A DNA stretch of 64,000 bases from JAGVSV01 sp050952845 (lineage in GTDB: Bacteria; Bacillota; Clostridia; Christensenellales; Aristaeellaceae), in the NCBI GenBank assembly GCA_050952845.1, contig JBMNLP010000001.1, forward strand, positions 1,178,001 to 1,242,000. The letters are read 5' to 3'. Each line of letters opens with the position of its first letter. Positions within the stretch are counted from its first letter, which is position 1. A program made the position numbers and the translations under genes. Positions 43,307 to 51,403 of the stretch are shown here, in pieces. The notes beneath the pieces were generated by a model. That model did not search any database. It was not told where the DNA came from and saw only the letters and a program-made list of their open reading frames with translations.

Positions 43307-44080
43307 TTATGCGCGTGGTATACCCTCCCATTCACGGGCAAACGGTATGTCCAGCAGTTTGGCGATGGTGGGTGCGATGTCCTTGATGGACACGCCGGAA
43401 AGCGATGTGTTCTTTTTAAAGCGCGGACCGCAGAAGATAATAGGGATGGTCATATCCTCCGGGATGTCATGCCCATGCATGCGGTCGTGCCCGCCGTGAT
43501 CAGAGCAGACGATGAGGTTGTATCCCTTAGGCAGGTTCTTATATACATCTTCAATGCAGGCAATGGCTTTATTTACAACCTGCAGATAGGTTTCACTCAT
43601 CCAACCGGTATCGTGACCGCCATCTTCATCTGTGTTGCCCAGGTAGAGAAACAGGAAATCTGGCTGTTCTTCTTTGATATACTGGATGGCTGCATCAGAG
43701 ATCTGACGATCTGCGTTTTCCGTCTTGTGTTGATTGATGCACAGCGCGCGGTGCAGATGATCAGGGCGGCTCAGGTCACGCAGTTCCTCCCATGTGATGA
43801 ACATCGCGCACTTTTTGCCATACATATCCAGCTGCTCGATAAGGCCGGGGATCGGGCGCACCTGCGGTGTGTAGGTGTTGGAGAGGATGCCGTGACGCTG
43901 CGGATCCACGCTGTGGAACAGGGACATGTGGCACGGCAGGGTTACGGATGGCATCACCGTTTGTGCGTCGAGTGCATAGGTGGCGTCCTTCAGCAGCGTT
44001 GTCAAAAACGGATGACCGCACTGCATCAGCCCGTCCGGGCGCATGCCATCTACCAGAACCAGAACAACCTTTTCAATCAT
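43307..44080 (-). CDS. Alkaline phosphatase superfamily / nucleotide pyrophosphatase-like protein
   Basis: 257 residues without signal peptide. Metal and nucleophile motifs of the superfamily are present: VLVDGMRPDGL (metal Asp), TVMPSVTLPCHMSLFHSVDPQRHG (Thr or Ser nucleophile region), LGNTDEDGGHDTGWMS (Asp and His) and CSDHGGHDRMHGHD. AAGGAG precedes the ATG. This short cytosolic type hydrolyses phosphodiester or phosphate bonds of unknown substrates (related proteins include phosphonoacetate hydrolase and NPP enzymes). It stands alone, divergent from htrA. Confidence 0.85.
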   Translation of the reverse strand: MIEKVVLVLVDGMRPDGLMQCGHPFLTTLLKDATYALDAQTVMPSVTLPCHMSLFHSVDPQRHGILSNTYTPQVRPIPGLIEQLDMYGKKCAMFITWEELRDLSRPDHLHRALCINQHKTENADRQISDAAIQYIKEEQPDFLFLYLGNTDEDGGHDTGWMSETYLQVVNKAIACIEDVYKNLPKGYNLIVCSDHGGHDRMHGHDIPEDMTIPIIFCGPRFKKNTSLSGVSIKDIAPTIAKLLDIPFAREWEGIPRA

Positions 44081-44376
44081 GGAATTCTCCTTCTTATCCG
44101 ATGATGCCTAACATGAGGAAAGCTTGTGCGGCAGAGAAAAATCGACACGGCAACCAGACGGGGCTCAATGGAATACCTGTGCCAGCTGCTCATCGCGTAC
44201 CTCCGCGTATACTTTGCTCGGACGAAGTGTACCATATTGTTCATTGCTCAGCAAATAATGACGGGAGAAATTCATATTTTGTTCATGCTGATGTAAAAAA
44301 CATTGTTTATGATAATACCAGGGTACAAAATTCAGGTGCCCGGAAGAGGCCGGAAACCGGCAGAAAGGAAATGTTT
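44081..44376. other. Divergent intergenic region between phosphatase-like gene and htrA
   Basis: 296 bases with no convincing coding frame. It becomes AT-rich over 44225-44330 and holds candidate -10 boxes on the plus strand (TATGATAAT near 44308) without a good -35. A small inverted repeat ATGT-AAAAA-ACAT lies near 44293. I see no RNA gene. Confidence 0.5.
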
Positions 44377-45651
44377 ATGAAACAACACAAAAAACATCGC
44401 AGCGCTGTTTTATCAGCCGTCATTGCGCTGTCGCTGATCCTGGGGCTGGCTATGGGCGCGTCTGCGGCGGGCAAGCTTGGAAAGGATGAAATCTCAGCCA
44501 TCATTGATACCGATACTGATCAGACGCTGGTGACCAGCCCGCTGATCTCGGTAGCCAACACCGCACGGGAGAGCGTAGTTGGCATCAATAACTACCAGAC
44601 AACCCAGCAGACCTTCTTTGGCTATGGCTATGGCTATTACACCAGGCCGTCCGAACCAAAAATCGCCGGCACCGGCTCGGGCGTCATGGTGACGGCGTAC
44701 GGCCATGTCCTGACCAACTACCACGTTGTGGAGAATGCCGCTCATGTCACGGTAACCAGCGACGGCAAGGAATATGATGCGGCGGTGGTGGGGTCCGACT
44801 CTGAGCTGGACATCGCCATCCTGCAAGTGCCGGGATTGGACCTGCCGGTGGCGCCGCTGGGCAACAGCGATTCGCTGCAGATCGGCGAGTGGGCTATTGT
44901 CATTGGTAACCCATTGGGACAGGAGTTTGAGCGCACTGTCACCGTGGGCGTCGTATCGGCGCTGGATCGGGAAATCAAGGACAGTTCGGTAGACCGCTAT
45001 GGCCGTCGCTACATGAAAACAAACCAGATGATCCAGGTGGACGCAGCCATCAGCTCGGGTAATTCCGGCGGCGGTATGTTCAATATCCTCGGCCAGCTGC
45101 AGGGCATTCCCACGCTGAAGTTCGACAGCAACAGAGGCGGCAGCATCTTCGGCTTCAGCTCAGGCCCCAGCATCGATAACATCGGCATGTGCATCCCCAT
45201 CAATGCGGCGAAGCCATTGCTGCAATCCGTGTTAGAGGACTATCAGGGCGATGCCGCTATCGAGGGCAAGCAGGCTGCCGAAGCAGACAAGCCCAAGCCC
45301 CGGATTGGCGTCACGATTAAGACGCTGCCTCCCTCACATCCGCTTGTGGCGGATCAGTCGCTGCCGCAAGGCGCCTATGTGGTAGAGGTTGTGGAAGGAG
45401 AGCCGGCGGACCTGGCGGGCATCAAAGTCGGCGATATCATCGTTGAAGGCAACGGCGAGATCATTCGCAGCAGCACCGATCTGGTCATGTTTGTGGAGTC
45501 GTCCAAAGATGGAGATGCCATTGAGATGAAGCTGTTCCGCGCCGAGGGGCTGGCGGACATCATCGACGGCAAAGCAAATCCTGACATACTGGGCGAAGGG
45601 GAATACATCACTGTGGAAGTGCATCCTGTCATCACCAACCTGGACATGTAG
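44377..45651 (+). CDS. htrA: HtrA/DegP-like serine protease with PDZ domain
   Basis: 424 residues from the ATG at 44377 (AGAAAGGAA eight bases upstream). The N-terminal hydrophobic stretch (residues 8-31, ending GASAAG) is a signal peptide or anchor. Catalytic triad: His116 (LTNYHVVEN), Asp145 (SELDIAIL), Ser230 (ISSGNSGGG). One C-terminal PDZ domain (AYVVEVVEGEPADLAGIKVGDII). A Tyr/Gly patch (FGYGYGYYTR, near 80) precedes the protease fold. It performs envelope protein quality control outside the membrane. Ends in a terminator shared with the convergent mutT. Confidence 0.93.
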   Translation: MKQHKKHRSAVLSAVIALSLILGLAMGASAAGKLGKDEISAIIDTDTDQTLVTSPLISVANTARESVVGINNYQTTQQTFFGYGYGYYTRPSEPKIAGTGSGVMVTAYGHVLTNYHVVENAAHVTVTSDGKEYDAAVVGSDSELDIAILQVPGLDLPVAPLGNSDSLQIGEWAIVIGNPLGQEFERTVTVGVVSALDREIKDSSVDRYGRRYMKTNQMIQVDAAISSGNSGGGMFNILGQLQGIPTLKFDSNRGGSIFGFSSGPSIDNIGMCIPINAAKPLLQSVLEDYQGDAAIEGKQAAEADKPKPRIGVTIKTLPPSHPLVADQSLPQGAYVVEVVEGEPADLAGIKVGDIIVEGNGEIIRSSTDLVMFVESSKDGDAIEMKLFRAEGLADIIDGKANPDILGEGEYITVEVHPVITNLDM

Positions 45652-45662
45652 TTCTGTCTGTC

Positions 45663-45694
45663 AAAAAGCCGGGGCATTACGACCCCGGTTTTTT
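45663..45694. terminator. Bidirectional terminator between htrA and mutT-like gene
   Basis: AAAAA-GCCGGGG-N8-CCCCGGT-TTTTT: a GC stem flanked by A and T runs, so it works in both directions. The mutT-like stop codon (45677-45679) lies in the loop, and the last codons of that gene are encoded by the stem. Confidence 0.88.
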
Positions 45695-46084
45695 GATTGC
45701 GTGCTTGCCGGCTTGCAATGCTTGCAAGATTTCCCGGTCAGCCGGGCAGAAATCGTAATTTGGAATATCCTCTATGGCAATCCAGCGGATATCCTCGTGT
45801 TCCAGCCGGGTCAGGGTGCCCGACATGATGTTGGCATGCATCACGGTCAGCCGGACTGTAAGATCCGGATAAGCGTGTGTAACCGTCATGAAGGTGTCGG
45901 TCACATGTACCGTCACGTCCAACTCCTCGCGGCATTCGCGGATCAGCGCCTGAGCCTTCGTTTCCCCGGGCTCGACTTTTCCGCCGGGGAATTCCCACAT
46001 CAGGGGCCGGGCTTTATGCGCAGGACGGCGGCAGATCAGGATTTTTCCGTCACGCTCAATTAACGCGGCAACTACGTCGGTCAT
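45677..46084 (-). CDS. NUDIX hydrolase, MutT-like
   Basis: 135 residues. WEFPGGKVEPGETKAQALIR plus ECREELDV gives the Nudix box, with Asp in place of the last Gly of EExG. VVAALIERDGKILICRRPAHK at the N-terminus and the late EDIRWIAIEDI fit MutT enzymes that cleanse 8-oxo-dGTP, although other nucleoside polyphosphates are possible. GAAAGGATG lies before the ATG, and TATAAT at 46112-46117 (reverse strand) is the likely -10. Confidence 0.88.
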   Translation of the reverse strand: MTDVVAALIERDGKILICRRPAHKARPLMWEFPGGKVEPGETKAQALIRECREELDVTVHVTDTFMTVTHAYPDLTVRLTVMHANIMSGTLTRLEHEDIRWIAIEDIPNYDFCPADREILQALQAGKHAIKKPGS

Positions 46085-46353
46085 AACAGCATCCTTTCGC
46101 TATGATACCTGATTATACTATATATTGTGTATCAGCGCGTGCGAATCATTGTGCCGGATATATTATTTCGGCAGTTCGAACATTTTCATGAAAAATCACT
46201 ATACAGATTGAAAAAACTGTGTTATATTGTTTTTAGCCAAGCCACGGTTTTCAGGTTATCTCCAGGTTTCGTTCAGCGTCAGTCATCTGATGTGCAACCC
46301 GGAATCAACTGTTCATCAGACTGGTTTGGACAAAAATCAGGAGGTTATACTGC

Positions 46354-46629
46354 ATGTATACCGACAAAACCTTAGTATGCCGTGAGTGCGGCGCCGAATT
46401 CGTCTTCACATCGTCCGAACAGGCATTTTATGCCGAGCGAGGCTTCCAGAACGAGCCGGGCCGCTGCCCGACTTGCCGGGCAAACCGCCGCAACGCCAAT
46501 CGCGGTGAGCGTCAGATGTTTGATGTCATCTGCGATGAGTGCGGTGTGACGACGCAGGTTCCGTTTCAGCCCCGCGGCGACCGCCCCGTGTATTGCCGCG
46601 ATTGCTATGCCAGGCATAACAACCGCTAA
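46354..46629 (+). CDS. Small zinc-ribbon protein
   Basis: 91 residues with six to eight Cys in pairs: LVCRECGAEF, GRCPTCRANRR, VICDECG and VYCRDCYARH. These form two zinc ribbons. AGGAGG precedes the ATG at 46354 by nine bases. A leader of over 100 bases (46220-46353) has no ORF. Similar proteins are widespread in Clostridia (annotated as probable zinc-binding or CxxC-x-CxxC proteins), often highly expressed; the role is unknown, possibly nucleic-acid or ribosome binding. Confidence 0.85.
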   Translation: MYTDKTLVCRECGAEFVFTSSEQAFYAERGFQNEPGRCPTCRANRRNANRGERQMFDVICDECGVTTQVPFQPRGDRPVYCRDCYARHNNR

Positions 46630-46644
46630 CTGCTGAATGTGCGC

Positions 46645-46679
46645 GAATCCTTCGGGTAACCGAGGGGTTCTTTTCTTTT
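46645..46679 (+). terminator. Terminator of the zinc-ribbon gene
   Basis: GAATCCTTCGG-GTAA-CCGAGGGGTTC, 11 pairs including G-U, followed by TTTTCTTTT. The ribosome site of the next gene begins right after the T run. Confidence 0.82.
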
Positions 46680-46689
46680 GGAGGAGATT

Positions 46690-47907
46690 ATGCTTAAAGA
46701 AGGCAGGAAGATAAAAAAAAGCTGTATCCATGCGATGATCGCCGGTGTTTGTATCATCATGTTTATCCTGATTCATCTGGCGCAAGACAGCAGCCCATTC
46801 AAGCCTTCTGCATACAACACCTATACCCTGCAGGCGCTCCAGTGGCGAGAAGGCAAAATAGCGCTGGATGAGGATGTCCCGCACCTGGAGCTGGCCATAT
46901 ACCAGGGTCGCTACTATGTCAGTTTTCCGCCCGTACCGACTGTGCCGGTGTTTTTGCTTACATTCATTTTTGGTAGCAACGTGCCCGATACGCTGCTGGT
47001 CCAGTTGTATGCCCTCATCGCCTGCCTGGCACTGTACGATCTGTTCAGGCGCCGGTTTGGAACAGCATGGGCTGCAGCGCTGGCTTTTTTTACCTGCTTT
47101 GCGTCGTCCCTGCTGCCGCTGTTGCAAAACGGCGCTGTATGGTACCAGGCACAAGCAATGGCATTCATGCTGACGGTGTTGTCCATGGCTTTGATGCAGC
47201 GCGGAAAGGCGACATGGTCGTTGCTGGCATACGCGCTCAGCGTTGGCTGTAGGCCTTTTAATGCGCTGTATGGACCGATGCTGATGCTATACGGACTGTT
47301 GCGGCAAAAGCAATCCGGCAGGCGACTAAAACAGGCGGCTGTCGGGTTAATGCCGGGTATTGGCCTGGGCCTTGCTGTCGCAGTGGCTTATTCGCTGTAT
47401 AACACGGTGCGTTTCGGACATCCGCTGGAGTTTGGTCACAACTATTTGCCCGAGTTTTCTTTCCAGGGTGGAACGCAATTTTCGTTTAGTCATATTGCCA
47501 GAAACGCTCGCATTTTTTTGCTGGCGATGCCATTTGAACAGACTGAAAGCGGCTTACGCTTCCGTCAGTTCGGTTTTTCGCTGTTTCTGGCAAATCCGAT
47601 ATTCATGTGCTTTTTTCTTTGGATAGCGCGCGACCTGATTTTAGGGCGCATGACATGGTTCAAAGCCGCGGTTGTGGTGACCTTTGCTATACATATCCTG
47701 CTGCTGCTGTCGCACCGCACGATGGGAGGATATCAGTACGGTGCGCGGTACATGGTAGACTGTATTCCCTATGTTGCGTTGTACCTGGCGATCCCTGATG
47801 AAGGACAGCTTCCTGGGCGCGTCATCACCACGCTGTGCAGCATGCTGCTGGGGATGGGTTTCATCATGGCGCTTGCCGGCGCACAGGCTTTCAGGCTGCC
47901 AGCGTAA
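46690..47907 (+). CDS. Polytopic membrane protein, GT-C glycosyltransferase-like
   Basis: 405 residues from the ATG at 46690, which follows TTGGAGGAGA. Around ten hydrophobic segments. After the first is a loop with ALDEDVPHLELAIYQGRYYVSFPPVP, an acidic loop in the position used by dolichyl/polyprenyl-phosphate sugar transferases. A later loop carries HPLEFGHNYLPEFSFQGG. No donor or acceptor can be named. It is followed after 81 bases by vanW on the same strand. Confidence 0.78.
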   Translation: MLKEGRKIKKSCIHAMIAGVCIIMFILIHLAQDSSPFKPSAYNTYTLQALQWREGKIALDEDVPHLELAIYQGRYYVSFPPVPTVPVFLLTFIFGSNVPDTLLVQLYALIACLALYDLFRRRFGTAWAAALAFFTCFASSLLPLLQNGAVWYQAQAMAFMLTVLSMALMQRGKATWSLLAYALSVGCRPFNALYGPMLMLYGLLRQKQSGRRLKQAAVGLMPGIGLGLAVAVAYSLYNTVRFGHPLEFGHNYLPEFSFQGGTQFSFSHIARNARIFLLAMPFEQTESGLRFRQFGFSLFLANPIFMCFFLWIARDLILGRMTWFKAAVVVTFAIHILLLLSHRTMGGYQYGARYMVDCIPYVALYLAIPDEGQLPGRVITTLCSMLLGMGFIMALAGAQAFRLPA

Positions 47908-47988
47908 GGTCAATGTGTGGACGATTTTCGATTACCTTGACAAAGCATCTGACGCTTCATACAATGGCATCATCAGCGATGAAAGGAT

Positions 47989-49671
47989 ATGGGGAAGGTG
48001 AGAAAACGCCGCGCCGGGGAACGGCATGCAACACCACCCGGCAGCCGTAGCCAGGCTGGCGACAACCCAAGGTATGCACGCTATCAGGAGGACTGGTATG
48101 CTCCCTTGCCGCTGGACGATCAGCATCCGTCCCAGTGGGCGCAGCATGATGCCGATGATTCGTGGCATGAACATGATGAGCCTGCGTCCTATATACACCA
48201 GCCTCTTCTGTCCGACCATGCCGGCGACGGTTGGGCGCAGAACATCCCCCTCAGAAAACCGTGTTACAACAGGGTATGGGCGCTGCTGATCGTGTTAAGC
48301 CTTTTGCTGATGACCGGCATGGCTTATGTTGTATATGCTTTTTATCAACCAGCAGAATACTTCAACAAGCAAAAACAATGGATGGATCGGGATACCTTTT
48401 TTGACAGCATTTATGTGGACAACGTGCACATCGGCGGGCTGACCTATGATCAGGCTGAAAAGTTGCTGGCGATGAATGCCGCCGCCGCGGGGCAGGAGCT
48501 CAGCCTGTCCGTGTGCGTGGACGGCACCACATGGCGCGTGACCAATGACCAGATTCCCTTTGAACGCAACATAAAAGCCGTTTTAAACGCTGCTTATGCG
48601 ATTGGCCGCCAGGGGTTCGATTGGATGATCGGCTCCGGCAGCACGCCATTTGAAACGCGTTTTAAGCACACGCAGCAAACCATTCGCGACAAAGCCTACT
48701 TGATCACCCAAACGACCTACAACACCGACGACGTGCACGCCATGGCGGACAGCATCGCCGCTAGCGTCACCAGGCAGCCGGTTAATGCCATCATCGAATC
48801 GTTTGATTTTGACACCAAAGAATTCACCGTTACCCAGGACGTGCAGGGGGCGACCCTTGATGCTCGGGCGCTGTTTGAGAAAATCAAGGATGAACTGGAT
48901 GCAAGAAACTATGCAGGCATGATCGACATGCAGACCACACCGATCATGCCTGCGGTGACATCCATAGAGTTAAAGAACGGCTTCGCGTTGCTGGCATCTT
49001 TTACAACCAATACTACCAACGATGAGAAGCGCAACACCAACATTAGCCTTTCCGCTCGCGCGCTCAGCGGCACGGTCGTCATGCCGGATGAAACCTTTTC
49101 ATTCAACGACCGCGTTGGCGAGAGGACGGCGCAGAAGGGGTACCAGATGGCGCCAGCCATTTCCGGCGGGGTCACATTCGACGAGATTGGCGGCGGTGTG
49201 TGCCAGGTGTCCAGCACGCTGTTTAATGCGGTGGCCATGGCGGGAATGGAGCTTGTCAGCCGCTCGCCGCACGCGTGGCCCAGCTCTTACATCGACAAAG
49301 GGCTGGATGCAACGGTCAACTGGCCCAACCTGGATTTTAAATTCAGGAATAACAAATCAACGCCGGTGTTTATCGTTGCGTTTTATAACAAACGAAAGGT
49401 GACCGTTGAAGTATACGGCATGATGTCAGGTCCAGGTGAGAGTATCAGCCTCGAGACCAGCCTGATATCGACAACCCCCCCGCCTAATGAGCCCGTTTAC
49501 CAGCAAAATCCGGCGTTGCCGCCAGGCACCCGCAAGCCGCTGAAGAAAGCAAGGACAGGCTATGTCGTGGACACATACCGGGTGTATAAGCGCAACGGAC
49601 AGGAGTACAGGCGGGAAAAGCTGACCACATCCAACTACAGAATGATACCTGAAACCATCGAGTATAATTGA
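47989..49671 (+). CDS. VanW family protein, membrane-anchored
   Basis: 560 residues. A polar cytoplasmic N-terminus of about 90 residues, one membrane segment (VWALLIVLSLLLMTGMAYVVY, near 95-115), an extracellular putative peptidoglycan-binding region (YDQAEKLLAMNA ...; related to the YkuD-linked PG-binding domain), and the VanW domain (SFNDRVGERTAQKGYQMAPA, GGGVCQVSSTLFNA) near 380-460. A proline-rich C-terminus follows. VanW proteins occur with glycopeptide resistance genes but most, like this, are housekeeping envelope proteins of unknown action. GAAAGG lies very close to the ATG at 47989. Confidence 0.9.
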   Translation: MGKVRKRRAGERHATPPGSRSQAGDNPRYARYQEDWYAPLPLDDQHPSQWAQHDADDSWHEHDEPASYIHQPLLSDHAGDGWAQNIPLRKPCYNRVWALLIVLSLLLMTGMAYVVYAFYQPAEYFNKQKQWMDRDTFFDSIYVDNVHIGGLTYDQAEKLLAMNAAAAGQELSLSVCVDGTTWRVTNDQIPFERNIKAVLNAAYAIGRQGFDWMIGSGSTPFETRFKHTQQTIRDKAYLITQTTYNTDDVHAMADSIAASVTRQPVNAIIESFDFDTKEFTVTQDVQGATLDARALFEKIKDELDARNYAGMIDMQTTPIMPAVTSIELKNGFALLASFTTNTTNDEKRNTNISLSARALSGTVVMPDETFSFNDRVGERTAQKGYQMAPAISGGVTFDEIGGGVCQVSSTLFNAVAMAGMELVSRSPHAWPSSYIDKGLDATVNWPNLDFKFRNNKSTPVFIVAFYNKRKVTVEVYGMMSGPGESISLETSLISTTPPPNEPVYQQNPALPPGTRKPLKKARTGYVVDTYRVYKRNGQEYRREKLTTSNYRMIPETIEYN

Positions 49672-49686
49672 GCATGGGAGGCGCGC

Positions 49687-50421
49687 ATGCGAAAGGGTGA
49701 GATCAGGCGGCAGGAGATCCTGTCGGTTTCCGAGCGCCTGTTTTTCGAGAGGGGCTACAGGGCGACAACCTTGAATGACATCTTGGGCGAGGTGGGTTGC
49801 ACAAAAGGCAGCTTTTATCATCATTTCGAATCTAAGCTGCAGGTGTTGGAGGAAATCGCTGAGGTGCATGTGCAGGGGTGGTACAGCCACTATCTTGCCG
49901 GGGAATACGCGTCGCTGCCGCTTAGGCTGAACGGGCTGCTATATCATGCGTTGCCGTTCCGGGCAGGTGAAGAAGGTTTCGTCAGCGTGCTGTTAGGGTT
50001 GATGCTGCAGGCGGACGGCGTTCAGTTGAAACAGCGGCTATGGGATGCCGGCAAGCGTGTGTTTCTGCCTGAGCTGATTCGGGTGCTTGGCTTGATGCGC
50101 AGCAGTGGGAAAGCGTTCTATGCCAACCCTGCTGTTGTAAACCTGTTGTGGGAGGCGCATATGGCGTTGATCATGGCTTCTGCCGAGGAAGCGTGCCGGC
50201 AGCTGGTGTCGGGCGGGTTTGCAGGCAGCCGCCTGGTGTTGCTGTTGCAAGCTGCGCGTTTCCAGTGGGAAAGGCTGCTTGACTTGGACTATGGCAGCAT
50301 GCTCATCATTGACAGCGCGGAAATGCTGCAGGTGCTGGAGCATGCGTCCGCCAATGTTTTCAGGGAGGATGAGCAGCTCCGTTTCGATCTGTCTGGGCAC
50401 AACTTGTCAAGTATGGCTTAG
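49687..50421 (+). CDS. TetR family transcriptional regulator
   Basis: 244 residues, longer than the usual 190-210. The N-terminal helix-turn-helix is clear: RRQEILSVSERLFFERGYRATTLNDILGEVGCTKGSFYHHF. The ligand-binding part is unassignable. GGGAGG precedes the ATG, 15 bases after vanW. A perfect 12-bp palindrome lies just past its end, in the promoter of the next operon, and is a reasonable candidate binding site. Confidence 0.9.
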   Translation: MRKGEIRRQEILSVSERLFFERGYRATTLNDILGEVGCTKGSFYHHFESKLQVLEEIAEVHVQGWYSHYLAGEYASLPLRLNGLLYHALPFRAGEEGFVSVLLGLMLQADGVQLKQRLWDAGKRVFLPELIRVLGLMRSSGKAFYANPAVVNLLWEAHMALIMASAEEACRQLVSGGFAGSRLVLLLQAARFQWERLLDLDYGSMLIIDSAEMLQVLEHASANVFREDEQLRFDLSGHNLSSMA

Positions 50422-50449
50422 GTAAGGTATAATCATTAGCAAATTTGCT
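50404..50449 (+). promoter_or_regulatory. Promoter and palindromic operator of the CHAP-guaA-like-GNAT operon
   Basis: TTGTCA (50404-50409), 18 bases, TATAAT (50428-50433). The -35 lies within the end of the TetR gene. AGCAAATTTGCT (50438-50449), a perfect 12-bp palindrome, covers the predicted transcription start, where a repressor would act. Confidence 0.6.
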
Positions 50450-50464
50450 TGGGGAGGAAAGCCG

Positions 50465-51379
50465 ATGAGGTACCGCGTTTCCGTTTGTGCAGCTGCTGTG
50501 CTGTTTATTATAGCGGGCGTTGCCTTTGCGTCCGATGCGCTTTCCTATGAGTATGAGGTGATCGCCCCCATCCATCCTGTACCCGACTATGTGGACGCAC
50601 TGCTGGATGTTGCCAGGGGTGAACTGGGCTATATGGAACAGGGTGGCGTCACAAAATACGGCCAGTGGGCAGGTGATCCCAAGGCAGAATGGTGCGCGGA
50701 ATTTCTCTGCTGGAGTGTGGACCAGGTAGACAAACGCTTGGGCACCAATCTGCTGACACAGGTATACCCGTTTTACAGCGCATCCAACACCGGCCGGGAT
50801 TGGTTTCTGAAACAGGGCAGGTATGTGGCGCGTACCGGCTTTGTCAATGGCTGGGGAACGCAGTGGTACATTGGCAGCGACCAGACCATGCCCAAAAACA
50901 GCTATGTCCCCCAACCGGGCGACTGGGTGTTTATGTCCTACTCCGCCAGCGGCGACACGTCCCATGTTGCCATGGTTGAGCAGAGTGTCCGAAAGCCGGA
51001 CGGTACCATTGATATTCACGTCATTGAAGGCAACAACCCTGATCGTGTGGCGCGCGCGGTTTACCCACTGACTGCCTGGCAAATTCAGGGATATGGTACT
51101 GTTCATGATGTTGCCGATATCGTACTGCGTATGGGGCTGGAGGGGGAAAAGGTGCGTTCCTTGCAGGAGCGGCTCGCCTATGTTGGATTATTGCCAGGTG
51201 AGGAGGTCCATGGCCGCTACAGCCAGCGTACCTCGGACGCTGTCAAGGCTTTTCAACTGATGGTTGGTCAGGTTCCCACGGGCATTGCTAATCACCAGAC
51301 CCAGCTGAGCCTGAGGGAGTATGTCCGGAAATGGCGCATGGAGAATGCTGACAGCTGGACAGTGGACAGCGCGCTGTAG
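50465..51379 (+). CDS. Secreted CHAP-domain amidase/endopeptidase with PG-binding domain
   Basis: 304 residues. Signal peptide (residues 1-23), then a CHAP-type papain-like domain with Cys77 in AEWCAEFLCW and His167 in TSHVAMVE, followed by GYG. A C-terminal peptidoglycan-binding domain 1 (VRSLQERLAYVGLLPGEEVHG ... TSDAVKAFQLMVG, about 225-285). It should cut cell-wall peptide or amide bonds outside the membrane. GGGGAGG precedes the ATG. First gene of a three-gene unit with 24-25-base gaps. Confidence 0.87.
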   Translation: MRYRVSVCAAAVLFIIAGVAFASDALSYEYEVIAPIHPVPDYVDALLDVARGELGYMEQGGVTKYGQWAGDPKAEWCAEFLCWSVDQVDKRLGTNLLTQVYPFYSASNTGRDWFLKQGRYVARTGFVNGWGTQWYIGSDQTMPKNSYVPQPGDWVFMSYSASGDTSHVAMVEQSVRKPDGTIDIHVIEGNNPDRVARAVYPLTAWQIQGYGTVHDVADIVLRMGLEGEKVRSLQERLAYVGLLPGEEVHGRYSQRTSDAVKAFQLMVGQVPTGIANHQTQLSLREYVRKWRMENADSWTVDSAL

Positions 51380-51403
51380 CGGGAGGCGGAAAGGTGATTC
51401 ATA

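Noticed and set aside
43867..44376. N-terminal extension of the htrA frame by 170 codons
   Set aside because: The upstream part overlaps the divergent phosphatase-like gene and hides a good signal peptide and ribosome site at 44377.
46372..47154. 260-codon open frame on the minus strand
   Set aside because: Antisense to the zinc-ribbon and GT-C-like genes, both of which have good starts and family features; no domain recognised.
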